This document shows positions 38,196 through 46,977 of a DNA stretch of 64,000 bases, in pieces; position 1 is the first letter of the stretch; each line of letters opens with the position of its first letter. The position numbers and the translations under genes are program-made. The DNA comes from Penaeicola halotolerans (lineage in GTDB: Bacteria; Bacteroidota; Bacteroidia; Cytophagales; Cyclobacteriaceae), in contig NZ_JAEAGO010000003.1 of NCBI RefSeq assembly GCF_016464625.1, forward strand, positions 558,001 through 622,000, in the 5' to 3' direction. The notes under the pieces are model-generated. The model was not told where the DNA came from. It saw only the letters and a program-made list of their open reading frames with translations, and ran no database searches.

Positions 38196-38906
38196 ATGGT
38201 TCAAAAATCTACTGCTTGGTATATGTTATTTCTTTCCTCACTAATCATAGCTATTGTTAGCTATATCGGGGAAAGCTATTGGCTACACCTTGTCAGCAAG
38301 CCTATCATCGCAATTGCACTAGGTGGCTACTTTATCTCCAAGCTGAGAACTTGGGAAAGTGAAGCTAGTACTTTGGTAATTGTAGCCCTGATATTTTCAG
38401 GCTTGGGTGGGATATTTTTGATACTTCAGGAGCAGGTTGAATTCTTTTTCCTGCTAGGTGCAGGTGCGTATATCGTAACACAGTTGAGTTATGCATGGAG
38501 TTTCAAAAAGCGACTGGCTGAAAATCATCAGCTTCATCCAAGTCAAATTAAAAAAAGCTTGAAATTCATCATACCGATAGCCATCCCGTCAGTCGCTTTT
38601 GTCTTATACGTATCCTATACTTTCAAAGACTTCTTCTTACCCGTGATGATCTATGCACTATCCCTTGTGTTTTTGTTGATCATGTCAGCTCTCCGATATA
38701 AGCTAGTCAGTAAGCAGAGTTTCTACTATGCTTTTGGGGGTACTTTTGCTCTGATTCTCAACTTTCTGATTATTTGCTCAGACTTTTTTGCAAATATGGT
38801 AGAAGTGGGAGAACCTGTCTTTATCTTCCTCAATGCCGCAGGCCAGTGGATGCTCATCAAAGGCATCTATCTTGATCTAAATGAAGAAGCAGACCTTAGT
38901 AAATAG
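38196..38906 (+). CDS. YhhN/TMEM86-like membrane protein
   Basis: A 236-residue protein with about eight membrane helices. The helix-2 LVSKPIIAIALGGYFI, the FSGLGGIFLIL and FLLGAGAYIVTQLSYAWSF blocks, and the C-terminal LNAAGQWMLIKGIYL follow the YhhN (lysoplasmalogenase) pattern. The Asp of the GD motif expected after FSGLG is missing here (Gly). A lysoplasmalogenase function is thus doubtful. Preceded by a palindrome-containing gap. Confidence 0.65.
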   Translation: MVQKSTAWYMLFLSSLIIAIVSYIGESYWLHLVSKPIIAIALGGYFISKLRTWESEASTLVIVALIFSGLGGIFLILQEQVEFFFLLGAGAYIVTQLSYAWSFKKRLAENHQLHPSQIKKSLKFIIPIAIPSVAFVLYVSYTFKDFFLPVMIYALSLVFLLIMSALRYKLVSKQSFYYAFGGTFALILNFLIICSDFFANMVEVGEPVFIFLNAAGQWMLIKGIYLDLNEEADLSK

Positions 38907-38928
38907 CCTGCTTCTATTATTTTGATTA

Positions 38929-40287
38929 TCAATTTCCTAAATGAGGTTTCAGTCTTGGAATGGTTAGAAGTTTTGTCTGCCTGCCGTTGATATACCTCAC
39001 AGACTCTCCATCAAAGAACGCATCTTCTTCTAACATGACTCTGATCTCTTTGTCCCAAGCTTCTATATATACAGCTGCATTGAGTTCTATAGAATAGCAA
39101 GTATTAGGATAAAGTGGATAATCTCCAGACCCAGGAGTATCGCCTTGATTGTCCCACATACCAATAGTCGGGCCTGCAGCGTGTCCATGATAGCCAATCG
39201 GATGGGTATAGATAGTTGCTTTGATCCCCTCCTGTCCTGCTTGAGCACGAGCTGCTCTTAGGATTTCATTCCCAGATCTACCCGTCCTAAACTGAGAAGT
39301 CAAGATATCTTGTAGTCTATTGCCTTCTTTGAGTGCCTCCACCAGATAAGCAGGAGGTGCAGTCTCTGTTGGCTTCAAGACATAGGCCAGCTGTTGCGTA
39401 TCTGTATTGAGTCGCAAATAGGTAATACCAAAGTCCACATGCAGTAGGTCTCCTGGCTGTACAGTCTGTGTATCTGGGCGTTTAGAAAATGATCTCAAAT
39501 GATCAAAAGACTCAGGATCTGCTCGCTGAATATCTACAGTAGGGTGAAACCAAGCAGTCAAACCTAAATCAGCGATTCGCTGTCTGTACCACCACACGAT
39601 ATCCTCCGTAGTCGTCACCCCTGGCTGTACTACCTTCTCAGAAAATCCTTCAGCAATGATCTGATGAGCAATCGCTACTATTTGCTGGTAAACGACCATT
39701 TCACTAGGGGTTCTTGTCTCTAGCCAACCTACAGCCACTTTTTCTGCAGACACTATTTTCTGTGCATCCGCAGGCCTAAGGTTAGCCTTGAATAAAGTCA
39801 GCTCCGTGGCATTGATACCATCTGCATGACCATAATTATCAGAAGTATTGACTGCTATTTTCTTTGGCTTCTTACTAGCCACTAACTCTGATAGAGCTTT
39901 CCACTGATCAGGTTGCTGATCTGGGTTCCAAGCACGCTTGAAAGCCTCACCTACATCATAGCGTGCTATAGCCATCAATTCTAAATCTTTGCCTGCTCCA
40001 GGATCATATACTACCAGGATAGTCCTTCTTCTAGCTGCCATCCAAGTAGATGGTAGCAGTGTTTTGATCACGGGATCTTCATTGTACTCTCTTGATACGA
40101 TCACCCACATATCAATTCCCTCTCTACGCATGATTTCTGGGAGTACAGTCTTGACTCGCTCTGCAAGCCACTGATCGATGAGGGCAGACTGGTCTTTGAC
40201 ACTAAGTACTTTAGGTGTAAACTCCTGTGCCATACTGATCATAGAGGCACAAAGCAAAAAGGTAAATAGGGTTATTTTCTTCAACAT
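38929..40287 (-). CDS. M24 family metallopeptidase (Xaa-Pro peptidase-like), secreted
   Basis: A 452-residue protein with an N-terminal signal peptide (about 1-20, ending ISMAQ). The N-terminal half is the creatinase-like domain and the C-terminal half the pita-bread fold. The metal ligands are readable: LLHVDFG (first Asp), LNTDT (second Asp), HPIGYHGHAAGP (His), YSIELNA (Glu) and VMLEEDA (Glu). It resembles aminopeptidase P/prolidase. I start at ATG 40287, leaving 11 bases after the thioesterase gene. Confidence 0.85.
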   Translation of the reverse strand: MLKKITLFTFLLCASMISMAQEFTPKVLSVKDQSALIDQWLAERVKTVLPEIMRREGIDMWVIVSREYNEDPVIKTLLPSTWMAARRRTILVVYDPGAGKDLELMAIARYDVGEAFKRAWNPDQQPDQWKALSELVASKKPKKIAVNTSDNYGHADGINATELTLFKANLRPADAQKIVSAEKVAVGWLETRTPSEMVVYQQIVAIAHQIIAEGFSEKVVQPGVTTTEDIVWWYRQRIADLGLTAWFHPTVDIQRADPESFDHLRSFSKRPDTQTVQPGDLLHVDFGITYLRLNTDTQQLAYVLKPTETAPPAYLVEALKEGNRLQDILTSQFRTGRSGNEILRAARAQAGQEGIKATIYTHPIGYHGHAAGPTIGMWDNQGDTPGSGDYPLYPNTCYSIELNAAVYIEAWDKEIRVMLEEDAFFDGESVRYINGRQTKLLTIPRLKPHLGN

Positions 40288-40298
40288 AGGGTTTGGAT

Positions 40299-40856
40299 TT
40301 AGTCTTTTCTTTTGATTTGACAACGCTGACCTTCGAGCAATTGGTTGAGCTCTTTGAGGTCATACTTGGATTTGGCTTTAGCAAGATCATCTTGATAATG
40401 CTGTTTGAAATCCTTTCGCTTGATAGCTTCCGCAAATCGCCTGATATCGGTCTCAGTTTCTAAAATAAGCTCTGGCACGCGCATGGGTTTGTCGTCATCT
40501 CCTTTGGCAACCATGGTGAAATAGCAAGTGTTGGTGTGTTTGACTGTACCTGTTTTGACATTTTCAGCGATCACTTTGATCCCAATGATCATAGAGGAAT
40601 TACCCACATAGTTAACCGAGGCTTTAAGAGAAACGAGCTCTCCTACCTCTACTGGCTGGAGAAAATCAACAGTATCTACAGAGACAGTCACACAGTAGGC
40701 TCCTGAGTGTTTGGTAGCGGTAGAATAGGCAACTTTGTCCATGAGAGAAAGTAAAATACCCCCGTGAATTTTGCCACCAAAATTGGCGTATGAGGGGATC
40801 ATCAACTCGGTAATAGTAGTTCTAGAAAAACTTACAGTTCTGGCTTTTTCTTGCAT
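40299..40856 (-). CDS. Acyl-CoA thioesterase (hotdog fold, YciA-like)
   Basis: A 185-residue hotdog-fold hydrolase of fatty-acyl-CoA. NFGGKIHGGILLSLMDKVAYSTATKHSG (about 20-47) carries the catalytic Asp (LMDK) and oxyanion Gly residues, and the VDTVDFLQPVEVGELVSLKASVNYVGNSSM block matches YciA/BACH. The C-terminal ~45 residues are a charged extension. Substrate chain length is unknown. Confidence 0.87.
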   Translation of the reverse strand: MQEKARTVSFSRTTITELMIPSYANFGGKIHGGILLSLMDKVAYSTATKHSGAYCVTVSVDTVDFLQPVEVGELVSLKASVNYVGNSSMIIGIKVIAENVKTGTVKHTNTCYFTMVAKGDDDKPMRVPELILETETDIRRFAEAIKRKDFKQHYQDDLAKAKSKYDLKELNQLLEGQRCQIKRKD

Positions 40857-40923
40857 AAAAAGGTGTATGGGTCTATTTGATCTGAAATCAATAGCCCAAT
40901 ATAAGGAAAAGCCACCGATATCT

Positions 40924-42270
40924 TTAGGCTTTGTGCAAGAGTCGCTTGCTCAGCGTGTCGAATCTATAGAAAAGTAAAACTGCTGCCACTGTCAATCCAA
41001 TTAAAAGCCCTATCCAAATCCCTTGGGCGCCTAAGTCTAACTTAAAGCCTAGCAAATATCCAATCGGAAGACCTAATACCCAATAAGCTACCAGCGTGAT
41101 AATAGTAGGTACTTTCACATCCGACATTCCTCGCATGGCCCCTAAGCCTACGACTTGGATACCGTCTGACAACTGGAAGAATGCCGCGATAATCAATAAG
41201 CCAGCTGACATCTGAATCACCTCCACATCATCGATATACAGACTTGGAAGGAAAAACCTGAATGAAACAAAAATCAAAGCCGTCACTAACATAAAAACAG
41301 CCACCATCCCGAAGATGGTAAAGCCAGCCTCACGCAGTGTTTGGATATCTCCTTTCCCAAGTTGATTTCCTACACGCACAGTTGCAGCAGCAGAAAGTCC
41401 AGAGGCCATCATATAACTCACAGAAGCGAGGTTGATCGCGATCTGGTGACTAGCCAGTTGGTTTACACCCAGCCAACCCATCATGATGGCTGCCGCACTA
41501 AAAGCACCTACTTCAAAGATAAATTGCAGGCCTGTGGGAACTCCTATTTTCACCATTCGAGTGATCAATGGTCTCGAGAATTTTTTGAACTTAAAACCTT
41601 TAAAATACTTCTTATAGCGCTTAGACCAAAGCACATAGACGATCATCATGATTGCCATCAATATCCTTGAGATGAGAGTAGCCCAACCAGCACCCATGAG
41701 TCCCATCGGCTCGAAACCAAACTTACCAAAGATCAAGATGTAGTTAAAAAGTACATTGAGACCATTGCCGAAAATAGTAATGTACATCGCCTGCTTGGTC
41801 TGGGATAGACCCTCTGCAAATTGCTTAAAAGATTGAAAAATCATCAAAGGAACAATCGAAAAAGTAATCACTCCAAGATATGGGATAGCATCTCTCACTA
41901 CCTCCACAGGCTGCTCCATATGATACAGTAGGTTAGAAGCCGCCAAGACCACACCAAAGAGTAAAAATCCTGAGACAGTATTGATCAAAAGGCTATTTTT
42001 GATGATCTCTCTAATCTGCTTACGATTATTTTGGCCATCTGCCGCTGCCACCAGTGGAGTCACCGCATAGCTGATCCCGATACCAAACATGAGTACGACC
42101 ATAAAGATACTATTGGCTAGAGAAGCAGCACCCAAAGGCTGCGCACCCAACTGCCCGACCATCATGCTATCTGCCACCCCTACCAAGACCTGTCCTAGCT
42201 GACTCAGCATCACTGGATAGGCCAATAAAAAGGTCGTTTTAACGTGTTTTTGGTATTTCTCTACTAGCAT
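40924..42270 (-). CDS. MATE family efflux transporter
   Basis: A 448-residue exporter with 12 helices. AYPVMLSQLGQVLVGVADSMMVGQLGAQPLGAASLANSIF (about 17-56) and the symmetrical second-half VGVPTGLQFIFEVGAFSAAAIMMGWLGVNQLASHQIA match NorM/MATE. It exports cationic drugs or dyes in exchange for Na+ or H+; the substrate is not evident. It follows the NUDIX gene by 2 bases on the same strand. Confidence 0.92.
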   Translation of the reverse strand: MLVEKYQKHVKTTFLLAYPVMLSQLGQVLVGVADSMMVGQLGAQPLGAASLANSIFMVVLMFGIGISYAVTPLVAAADGQNNRKQIREIIKNSLLINTVSGFLLFGVVLAASNLLYHMEQPVEVVRDAIPYLGVITFSIVPLMIFQSFKQFAEGLSQTKQAMYITIFGNGLNVLFNYILIFGKFGFEPMGLMGAGWATLISRILMAIMMIVYVLWSKRYKKYFKGFKFKKFSRPLITRMVKIGVPTGLQFIFEVGAFSAAAIMMGWLGVNQLASHQIAINLASVSYMMASGLSAAATVRVGNQLGKGDIQTLREAGFTIFGMVAVFMLVTALIFVSFRFFLPSLYIDDVEVIQMSAGLLIIAAFFQLSDGIQVVGLGAMRGMSDVKVPTIITLVAYWVLGLPIGYLLGFKLDLGAQGIWIGLLIGLTVAAVLLFYRFDTLSKRLLHKA

Positions 42271-42272
42271 GA

Positions 42273-42833
42273 TTAGTGTTTATTAGACAATTCGATTTCT
42301 CCCAACATCTTATCCAATTTTAAAATTCCAGCGACACTGATCGCATCGGTAATTTCTCCATCCATGACCATTCGGACTACCTCTTGGAAAGGTAGCTTTT
42401 TGATCTGAAGATCTTCTGTATCATCAAAATCTGTCACACCCTCAGTCAAGTCCTCTGCTAAAAAGACAAAACCTTCCTCGTCTGTCACAGAGTTAGAAGT
42501 GTGTAAGTGCATCAATAGCGTCCATTTCTTGGCAGTCAAGCCTGTCTCTTCTTTGAGCTCTCGTTTAGCAGTCTCCAGCGGATCTATCGCCAAAGCTCCT
42601 CCACCCATCGGTATTTCCCAACTATAAGCATCCAAAGTATAGCGGTGTTGACCTACTAGCCATGTATGCTTTGACTCATCTAAAGCGATGATGCCTATGG
42701 CCTTATTTTTAAATTTTACTTTGCCATAAATCCCCTTTTTCCCACGAGGAGAGATGACATCATGCTCTTCTACTTCTATCCAAGCATTTTTATAGACTTC
42801 TCTTTGTGCCAGTTTTTTCCAGAGATTTTTCAT
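42273..42833 (-). CDS. NUDIX hydrolase (ADP-ribose pyrophosphatase-like)
   Basis: A 186-residue hydrolase. The Nudix box (G-x5-E-x7-R-E-U-x-E-E-x-G-U) is complete as GGGALAIDPLETAKRELKEETGL (about 76-98), so Mg2+ binding should be intact. The surrounding pattern (WEIPMGGG, SNSVTDEEGFVFLA) resembles ADP-ribose pyrophosphatases. The substrate is inferred. It is divergent to rnhB across 42 bases and probably co-transcribed with the MATE gene. Confidence 0.88.
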   Translation of the reverse strand: MKNLWKKLAQREVYKNAWIEVEEHDVISPRGKKGIYGKVKFKNKAIGIIALDESKHTWLVGQHRYTLDAYSWEIPMGGGALAIDPLETAKRELKEETGLTAKKWTLLMHLHTSNSVTDEEGFVFLAEDLTEGVTDFDDTEDLQIKKLPFQEVVRMVMDGEITDAISVAGILKLDKMLGEIELSNKH

Positions 42834-42875
42834 AGAACCCTTTTCATTTTTACAGATTAAAAAGAAATTGCCAAG

Positions 42876-43481
42876 ATGTTATCGTCCTATTTGCATGATC
42901 ACTTGATAGAGGCTGGCTGTGATGAGGTTGGCAGAGGCTGCTTGTCTGGACCAGTGGTCGCGGCTGCTGTCATCCTGCCAAAAGACTATCACCACCCGCT
43001 CATGAATGACTCTAAAAAGCTGCGCAAAAATACGCGAAAAAGCCTCGAGAATGAAATTAAAAATGCAGCAATCAGTTGGGCAATCGCTGAGGTCAGTCCT
43101 CAAGAAATCGACCGTATCAATATACTCCAAGCGTCCTTCTTGGCCATGCATCGCGCCATTGATCAGTTAACTATCAAGCCTGAGCACTTGCTCATCGATG
43201 GTAACCGTTTTAAAGCTTATCGGGACATCCCTCACACTTGTGTGATCAAAGGAGACGGCAAGTATCTCAACATCGCTGCGGCTTCTATTTTGGCTAAAAT
43301 ATATAGAGACGAACTCATGGAGAAGCTCGCTGGAGAGTACCCTCACTACGATTGGGAAAACAATGCTGGCTATCCAACAGCCAAGCATCGAAATGGTATA
43401 GAGATACATGGCGCTACACCACATCATCGCATGTCTTTCAAACTGCTTCCTGATCAGCTCGATTTATTCGATAGCATCTAG
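42876..43481 (+). CDS. rnhB: Ribonuclease HII
   Basis: A 201-residue RNase HII, which removes ribonucleotides and RNA primers from DNA. The catalytic Asp-Glu pair is in [19 protein letters not shown] (about 14-32), a further Asp is in HLLIDGN (about 109), and [22 protein letters not shown] (about 125-146) is the family block, with its catalytic Asp. The GWENNAGY-like end is also typical. ATG start. Confidence 0.94.
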   Translation: MLSSYLHDHLIEAGCDEVGRGCLSGPVVAAAVILPKDYHHPLMNDSKKLRKNTRKSLENEIKNAAISWAIAEVSPQEIDRINILQASFLAMHRAIDQLTIKPEHLLIDGNRFKAYRDIPHTCVIKGDGKYLNIAAASILAKIYRDELMEKLAGEYPHYDWENNAGYPTAKHRNGIEIHGATPHHRMSFKLLPDQLDLFDSI

Positions 43482-43512
43482 CCCAAAGGCACGATCAATT
43501 CAATGATTTGCT

Positions 43513-43520
43513 TACATTTG
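43513..43520 (+). promoter_or_regulatory. Possible -7 promoter element of gcvT
   Basis: TACATTTG matches TAnnTTTG, 29 bases before the ATG; no -33 TTTG is seen at standard spacing. Confidence 0.35.
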
Positions 43521-43549
43521 CATACCCAAAAGCACAAAATATTATTTCG

Positions 43550-44644
43550 ATGGAATTAAAGAAAGTTGCCCTCAATGACCTGCATGAAAAACTAGGTGCC
43601 AAGATGGTGCCCTTCGCAGGATACAATATGCCTGTCAGATACTCCTCAGATATCGAAGAACACCTCACTGTCCGCAATGGCGTAGGTGTATTTGATGTTT
43701 CTCACATGGGAGAATTCATGGTGACAGGACCTCATGCCCTTGACCTGATTCAAAAAGTAACTTCTAATGACGCTAGTAAACTCGTCATCGGACAAGCCCA
43801 ATACTCTTGCTTCCCTAATGCCACTGGTGGTATCGTAGATGACTTGATCGTCTACAAGATGGCTGAGGAAAAATACCTCCTCGTGGTCAATGCATCCAAT
43901 ATTGAGAAAGATTGGAATTGGATCAACTCGCATAATAGCATGGGTGCTACACTGGAAAACATCTCTGACACCATGTCGCTCTTCGCTGTTCAAGGCCCTA
44001 AAGCCTTCGAAGCATTGCAGTCACTCACTCCTATCAATCTATCACAGATCAAGTTTTATCACTTTACAGTAGGTGAATTCGCTGGAGTATCAGATGTGAT
44101 CATCTCTGGTACTGGCTATACAGGCGCGGGAGGATTTGAGATCTACGTCCGCAATGAAGTCGCTGAGCAAGTGTGGAACAAAATCTTTGAAGCTGGTAAA
44201 AACTGGGACATTAAACCAATCGGCCTAGGTGCGAGAGATACCCTCAGACTAGAGATGGGCTACTGCCTCTATGGCAATGACATCGATGACACCACTTCTC
44301 CTATTGAAGCAGGACTAGGCTGGATCACGAAGTTTACTAAAGACTTCATCAATGCTGAGCAAATCAAAAAGCACAAAGAAGAAGGTGTTAGTCGTAAGCT
44401 TGTGGGATTTGTGCTACAAGAGAAGGGCATTCCTAGAGGACACTATGAAATCCAAAATGCTGCTGGTGAGAAGATCGGGGAAGTTACCTCAGGAACTATC
44501 TCTCCTATGATGAATGTCGGTATCGGTATGGGCTATGTAGCTACCGAATATGCCAAGCCAGATACAGAAATCTACATTGCGGTCAGAAATAAGCAATTGA
44601 AAGCTAAAGTAGAAAAACTACCGCTCTACAAAGCCAACTCATAA
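43550..44644 (+). CDS. gcvT: Glycine cleavage system T protein (aminomethyltransferase)
   Basis: A 364-residue folate enzyme of the glycine cleavage system, which transfers the methylene group from the H-protein arm to tetrahydrofolate. The markers are [29 protein letters not shown] (about 25-53), [15 protein letters not shown] and [23 protein letters not shown] start at ATG 43550 (MELKKVAL), the family start; the upstream frame would add 14 unlikely residues. TACATTTG (43513) is a possible -7 element. The stop overlaps the comB start. Confidence 0.94.
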   Translation: MELKKVALNDLHEKLGAKMVPFAGYNMPVRYSSDIEEHLTVRNGVGVFDVSHMGEFMVTGPHALDLIQKVTSNDASKLVIGQAQYSCFPNATGGIVDDLIVYKMAEEKYLLVVNASNIEKDWNWINSHNSMGATLENISDTMSLFAVQGPKAFEALQSLTPINLSQIKFYHFTVGEFAGVSDVIISGTGYTGAGGFEIYVRNEVAEQVWNKIFEAGKNWDIKPIGLGARDTLRLEMGYCLYGNDIDDTTSPIEAGLGWITKFTKDFINAEQIKKHKEEGVSRKLVGFVLQEKGIPRGHYEIQNAAGEKIGEVTSGTISPMMNVGIGMGYVATEYAKPDTEIYIAVRNKQLKAKVEKLPLYKANS

Positions 44645-45351
44645 TGATGCATCAAATAGACGTCTGCCTCACTCCTGAGCTATTGCACCTCTATGATCTC
44701 AAGGGCAAGATCGTGGTGATCGTAGATATCCTACGCGCTACTACGAGCATGACCAGTGCTTTGGCCAATGGCGTGGCAGACATCACTCCTGTGGCTACTG
44801 TGGAAGCTTGTCGTGACTTGCAGTCGCAGGGGTACATAGCAGCTGCAGAGCGAGATGGCAAACAAGTAGCTGGCTTTGAGTTAGGTAATTCCCCTCTAGC
44901 TTATTTGGATGGAGCCTTTGCAGGAAAGAGACTCGCCATGAGTACAACTAATGGTACCCTTGCTATCGAAAAGTCTAAAGCAGAGGCAGCAGAGGTGATC
45001 ATCGGCTCTTTTCTCAATTTGCTAGCCGTCTGCGACTATATACAGACGCAGCAAAAAGACGTCTTGGTACTCTGTGCAGGTTGGAAAGGGAAGTTCAACA
45101 TGGAGGACACACTCTTTGCAGGCGCTGTGGTAGAGAGTTTGGTGGCTACACATACTTACAGCTGTGATGCCCCACTAGCTGCACAGCGTCTGTATCAAGT
45201 TGCCAAAGAAGATCTGATCGGCTTTATGTCAGTCGCTTCGCATACCAAGCGCTTACAAAACCACGGCATCGAAAAGGATATCGCTTTTTGCTTTCAACTT
45301 AATGAGTACACGATAGTCCCCAAACTTCGGGGCAGTGTCTTAACAAAATAA
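44644..45351 (+). CDS. comB: 2-phosphosulfolactate phosphatase (ComB-like)
   Basis: A 235-residue protein of the ComB family, which hydrolyses 2-phosphosulfolactate to sulfolactate (in methanogens an early step of coenzyme M synthesis). The VIVDILRATTSMTSALANG block (about 20-38), the AMSTTNGTLAIEKSK block (about 98-112) and the CAGWKGKFNMEDTLFAGA block (about 141-158) are characteristic. No comA/comC gene adjoins. It overlaps gcvT by one base, and its physiological role in this organism is not evident. Confidence 0.85.
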   Translation: MMHQIDVCLTPELLHLYDLKGKIVVIVDILRATTSMTSALANGVADITPVATVEACRDLQSQGYIAAAERDGKQVAGFELGNSPLAYLDGAFAGKRLAMSTTNGTLAIEKSKAEAAEVIIGSFLNLLAVCDYIQTQQKDVLVLCAGWKGKFNMEDTLFAGAVVESLVATHTYSCDAPLAAQRLYQVAKEDLIGFMSVASHTKRLQNHGIEKDIAFCFQLNEYTIVPKLRGSVLTK

Positions 45352-45352
45352 G

Positions 45353-45380
45353 AAAAGGACGGTCTAATGATCGTCCTTTT
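45353..45380 (+). terminator. Terminator of gcvT-comB
   Basis: An aaaaggacg/cgtcctttt stem (9 bp) with a 10-base loop and a T-run begins 2 bases after the comB stop. Confidence 0.8.
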
Positions 45381-45454
45381 TGGTTAGTACTGCTCAAAAT
45401 ATTCCTGATCTATCGCAACAAGAAAGAGAAAAAAATTCAGCCTTTTTATTCATA

Positions 45455-46033
45455 TTAATAAGGAAGATTTAAAACTTTAATTCGCCCTTGTGCTTCAAGC
45501 TTTTGCAAAATTGTGGTAAATACCTCTCTTGACTTTTCTAGCACTTGTAATGACTTTGGCTGATACTTTGAGCTCAGCATTAAAACAATCGAATCATAAG
45601 TAATAGAATAATGATTATATCGTCCATACTTTTCTATTGATATCTCTAGATCTGGAAAAGCTATACTTAATTCCTCTAGGTAGCTAATAGGAAGACAATG
45701 TTTTAAGGCATTATCTGATAGCTTAAATTCCAATTGATGCTTTTGGCCAAAAAATTTCTTCCAAACAGCCTTTGGCTTAATTTTTATCAAAATCTCTTTT
45801 GATAAACTTATTGGGCTAATAATGCTAAAACTACTCCCTATCCCAATAGAAGCACCTAAATCAGCAGACTTATTAAACCTATTTTCATAAAAAATATCAA
45901 ATCCACTAAAAGCCTCCTTAGCTGTATAAACTTCTAACTTACCATGGAAGTAGTGTCTCTGACTACTAAGGTCTTCTAACTGAAACCTATCAACGAAGGT
46001 CTTCCAATTCTCTTCTATTTCTCTCCAGTTCAA
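45455..46033 (-). CDS. Hypothetical protein in the accessory patch
   Basis: A 192-residue protein with no recognised domain. It is AT-rich and has mixed alpha/beta composition; residues about 50-90 include SADLGASIGIGSS and may form a beta-rich core. It begins with TTG, since no ATG or GTG is available in frame near the start; a stop lies two codons upstream. No ribosome site is visible. It follows hicB on the same strand by 67 bases and may be a passenger of that locus. Confidence 0.45.
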   Translation of the reverse strand: MNWREIEENWKTFVDRFQLEDLSSQRHYFHGKLEVYTAKEAFSGFDIFYENRFNKSADLGASIGIGSSFSIISPISLSKEILIKIKPKAVWKKFFGQKHQLEFKLSDNALKHCLPISYLEELSIAFPDLEISIEKYGRYNHYSITYDSIVLMLSSKYQPKSLQVLEKSREVFTTILQKLEAQGRIKVLNLPY

Positions 46034-46100
46034 TATATATCAATTAAGTTTTAAAAGACCTGGGGCTTAACCATTTGGTGAAAGACAATTAATTTCTTTC

Positions 46101-46490
46101 TTATACAAGGCTTATATCAGCTAATTCCTTACCAATACTTTGGATGCCTCTGATTATTTTATCCGTTTGTTTAGCAGATGGCTGCTTTTTCCCTCGCACA
46201 TATTGAGATAAAAGCGTTGGATTCATTCCAATTCTTTTAGCTAAGAAGTTTGCGTTGAGAACCTTGTAGTATTGAAAAAACTGCTGTAAATCTAGATTTA
46301 ATTTTAGGTTTTCAGCTGATACTTCGTATCCAGACTCCTCATAAGCCAAGTTTAGTGCTTCAATTAAATTTGAATAAAGCTCCGGAACGTCTTTAGCAGT
46401 AGTAAATACACTCATATCATCAGTATAGGCTGAATAGCCTGTATCTGTTTTCTCTACTGTAACGTCTATTTTTTTCTTCAAAGCCTTCAT
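46101..46490 (-). CDS. hicB: HicB family antitoxin with C-terminal HTH
   Basis: A 129-residue antitoxin. The N-terminal domain (about 1-55) has the partially degraded RNase H-like HicB fold: VEKTDTGYSAYTDD and the DVPELYSNLIEALNLAYEE helix. The C-terminal part (about 75-125) is a helix-turn-helix (FLAKRIGMNPTLLSQYVRGKKQPSAKQ), used to bind the hicA operator. It starts at ATG 46490, four bases after the hicA stop region. Its normal role is to neutralise HicA, which is broken here. Confidence 0.85.
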   Translation of the reverse strand: MKALKKKIDVTVEKTDTGYSAYTDDMSVFTTAKDVPELYSNLIEALNLAYEESGYEVSAENLKLNLDLQQFFQYYKVLNANFLAKRIGMNPTLLSQYVRGKKQPSAKQTDKIIRGIQSIGKELADISLV

Positions 46491-46494
46491 GATG

Positions 46495-46730
46495 CTAAAT
46501 TTCAATTCCCGCTTGTTTGAAAAGTTTTTTTGCTAATCCTTTACCTAGTTCTTGTGAACTAGCCCCCAATAAGTGTCTAACTTTTTGGGGGCACTTCATT
46601 GACTACCGTGATTTGGGAAAATAATAATCCCCTCCTTTGTTTCATGTTTAAGTTTAACATGAGATCCTTTTTGGGAGATAGGATACCATCCATCTTTCTG
46701 AAGTATTCTATAAGCCTCAGAACATTTCAT
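46495..46730 (-). pseudogene. hicA: hicA toxin, disrupted by a ~44-base insertion
   Basis: The minus-strand frame from ATG 46730 encodes a typical HicA toxin start: residues 1-43 include AYRILQKDGW, the catalytic-type GSH motif (KGSHVKL) and IIIFPNHGS. Then the frame runs into Q and stop. The HicA tail (SQELGKGLAKKLFKQAGIEI, stop at 46495-46497) resumes after the inserted block 46558-46601 and is in a different frame. Deleting one copy of the ACTA/TAGT repeat and the 40 bases between restores an uninterrupted 63-residue HicA, the usual size. The toxin is thus dead or truncated, at least in this form. Confidence 0.88.
46562..46601 (-). mobile_element. IS3-like end remnant / mini-insertion scar in hicA
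   Basis: A 40-base insert lies between two copies of TAGT (minus strand; ACTA at 46558-46561 and 46602-46605). Inside it, TGAAGTGCCCCCAAAAAGTT and the following AGACA resemble the terminal repeat of IS3-family elements (TG..., CCCCAAAAAGTT). It also holds an inner inverted repeat GCCCCCAA/TTGGGGGC (46562-46569 and 46585-46592). No transposase is left, so it looks like a deletion scar. The exact target-site duplication is uncertain, because the TG of the IS end does not abut TAGT. Confidence 0.65.
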
Positions 46731-46733
46731 AAA

Positions 46734-46765
46734 CAAAAGTAAATATTAATTTACTTTTTATCAAA
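46734..46765 (-). promoter_or_regulatory. hicAB promoter (Bacteroidetes type, near-leaderless)
   Basis: On the minus strand TTTG (46762-46765) is followed after 20 bases by TACTTTTG (46734-46741), which fits the consensus. The ATG lies 3 bases further, so the transcript would start at or close to the start codon. Confidence 0.6.
46735..46758 (-). promoter_or_regulatory. hicAB operator (inverted repeat over the promoter)
   Basis: A perfect 10-bp inverted repeat AAAAGTAAAT/ATTTACTTTT with a 4-base spacer ends 4 bases before the hicA ATG. It overlaps the -7 element TACTTTTG (46734-46741), so binding of HicB there would block transcription. Autorepression by HicB through such repeats is established in other hicAB loci. 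Confidence 0.7.
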
Positions 46766-46977
46766 TTTTTAGACTGTCTCTTGTCATCCTTGATACATGA
46801 AACAGACCTAATGAAAGAAGGATCTTTTTATAACAGCGATTAACATACTTTAGAATTTAGCTAGTGGGACAGCTTCACTTATCTTAGGTTATCCTTCCTC
46901 CCTTCGTTAGGGTGACAAAACGGGCAAGGGATTAAAAATGGTTTGAGTTAGCGTCTATAGTATATCTTAAATGATAA

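Noticed and set aside
41341-41670. Antisense frame inside the MATE gene
   Set aside because: A shadow of the MATE gene; composition follows that gene.
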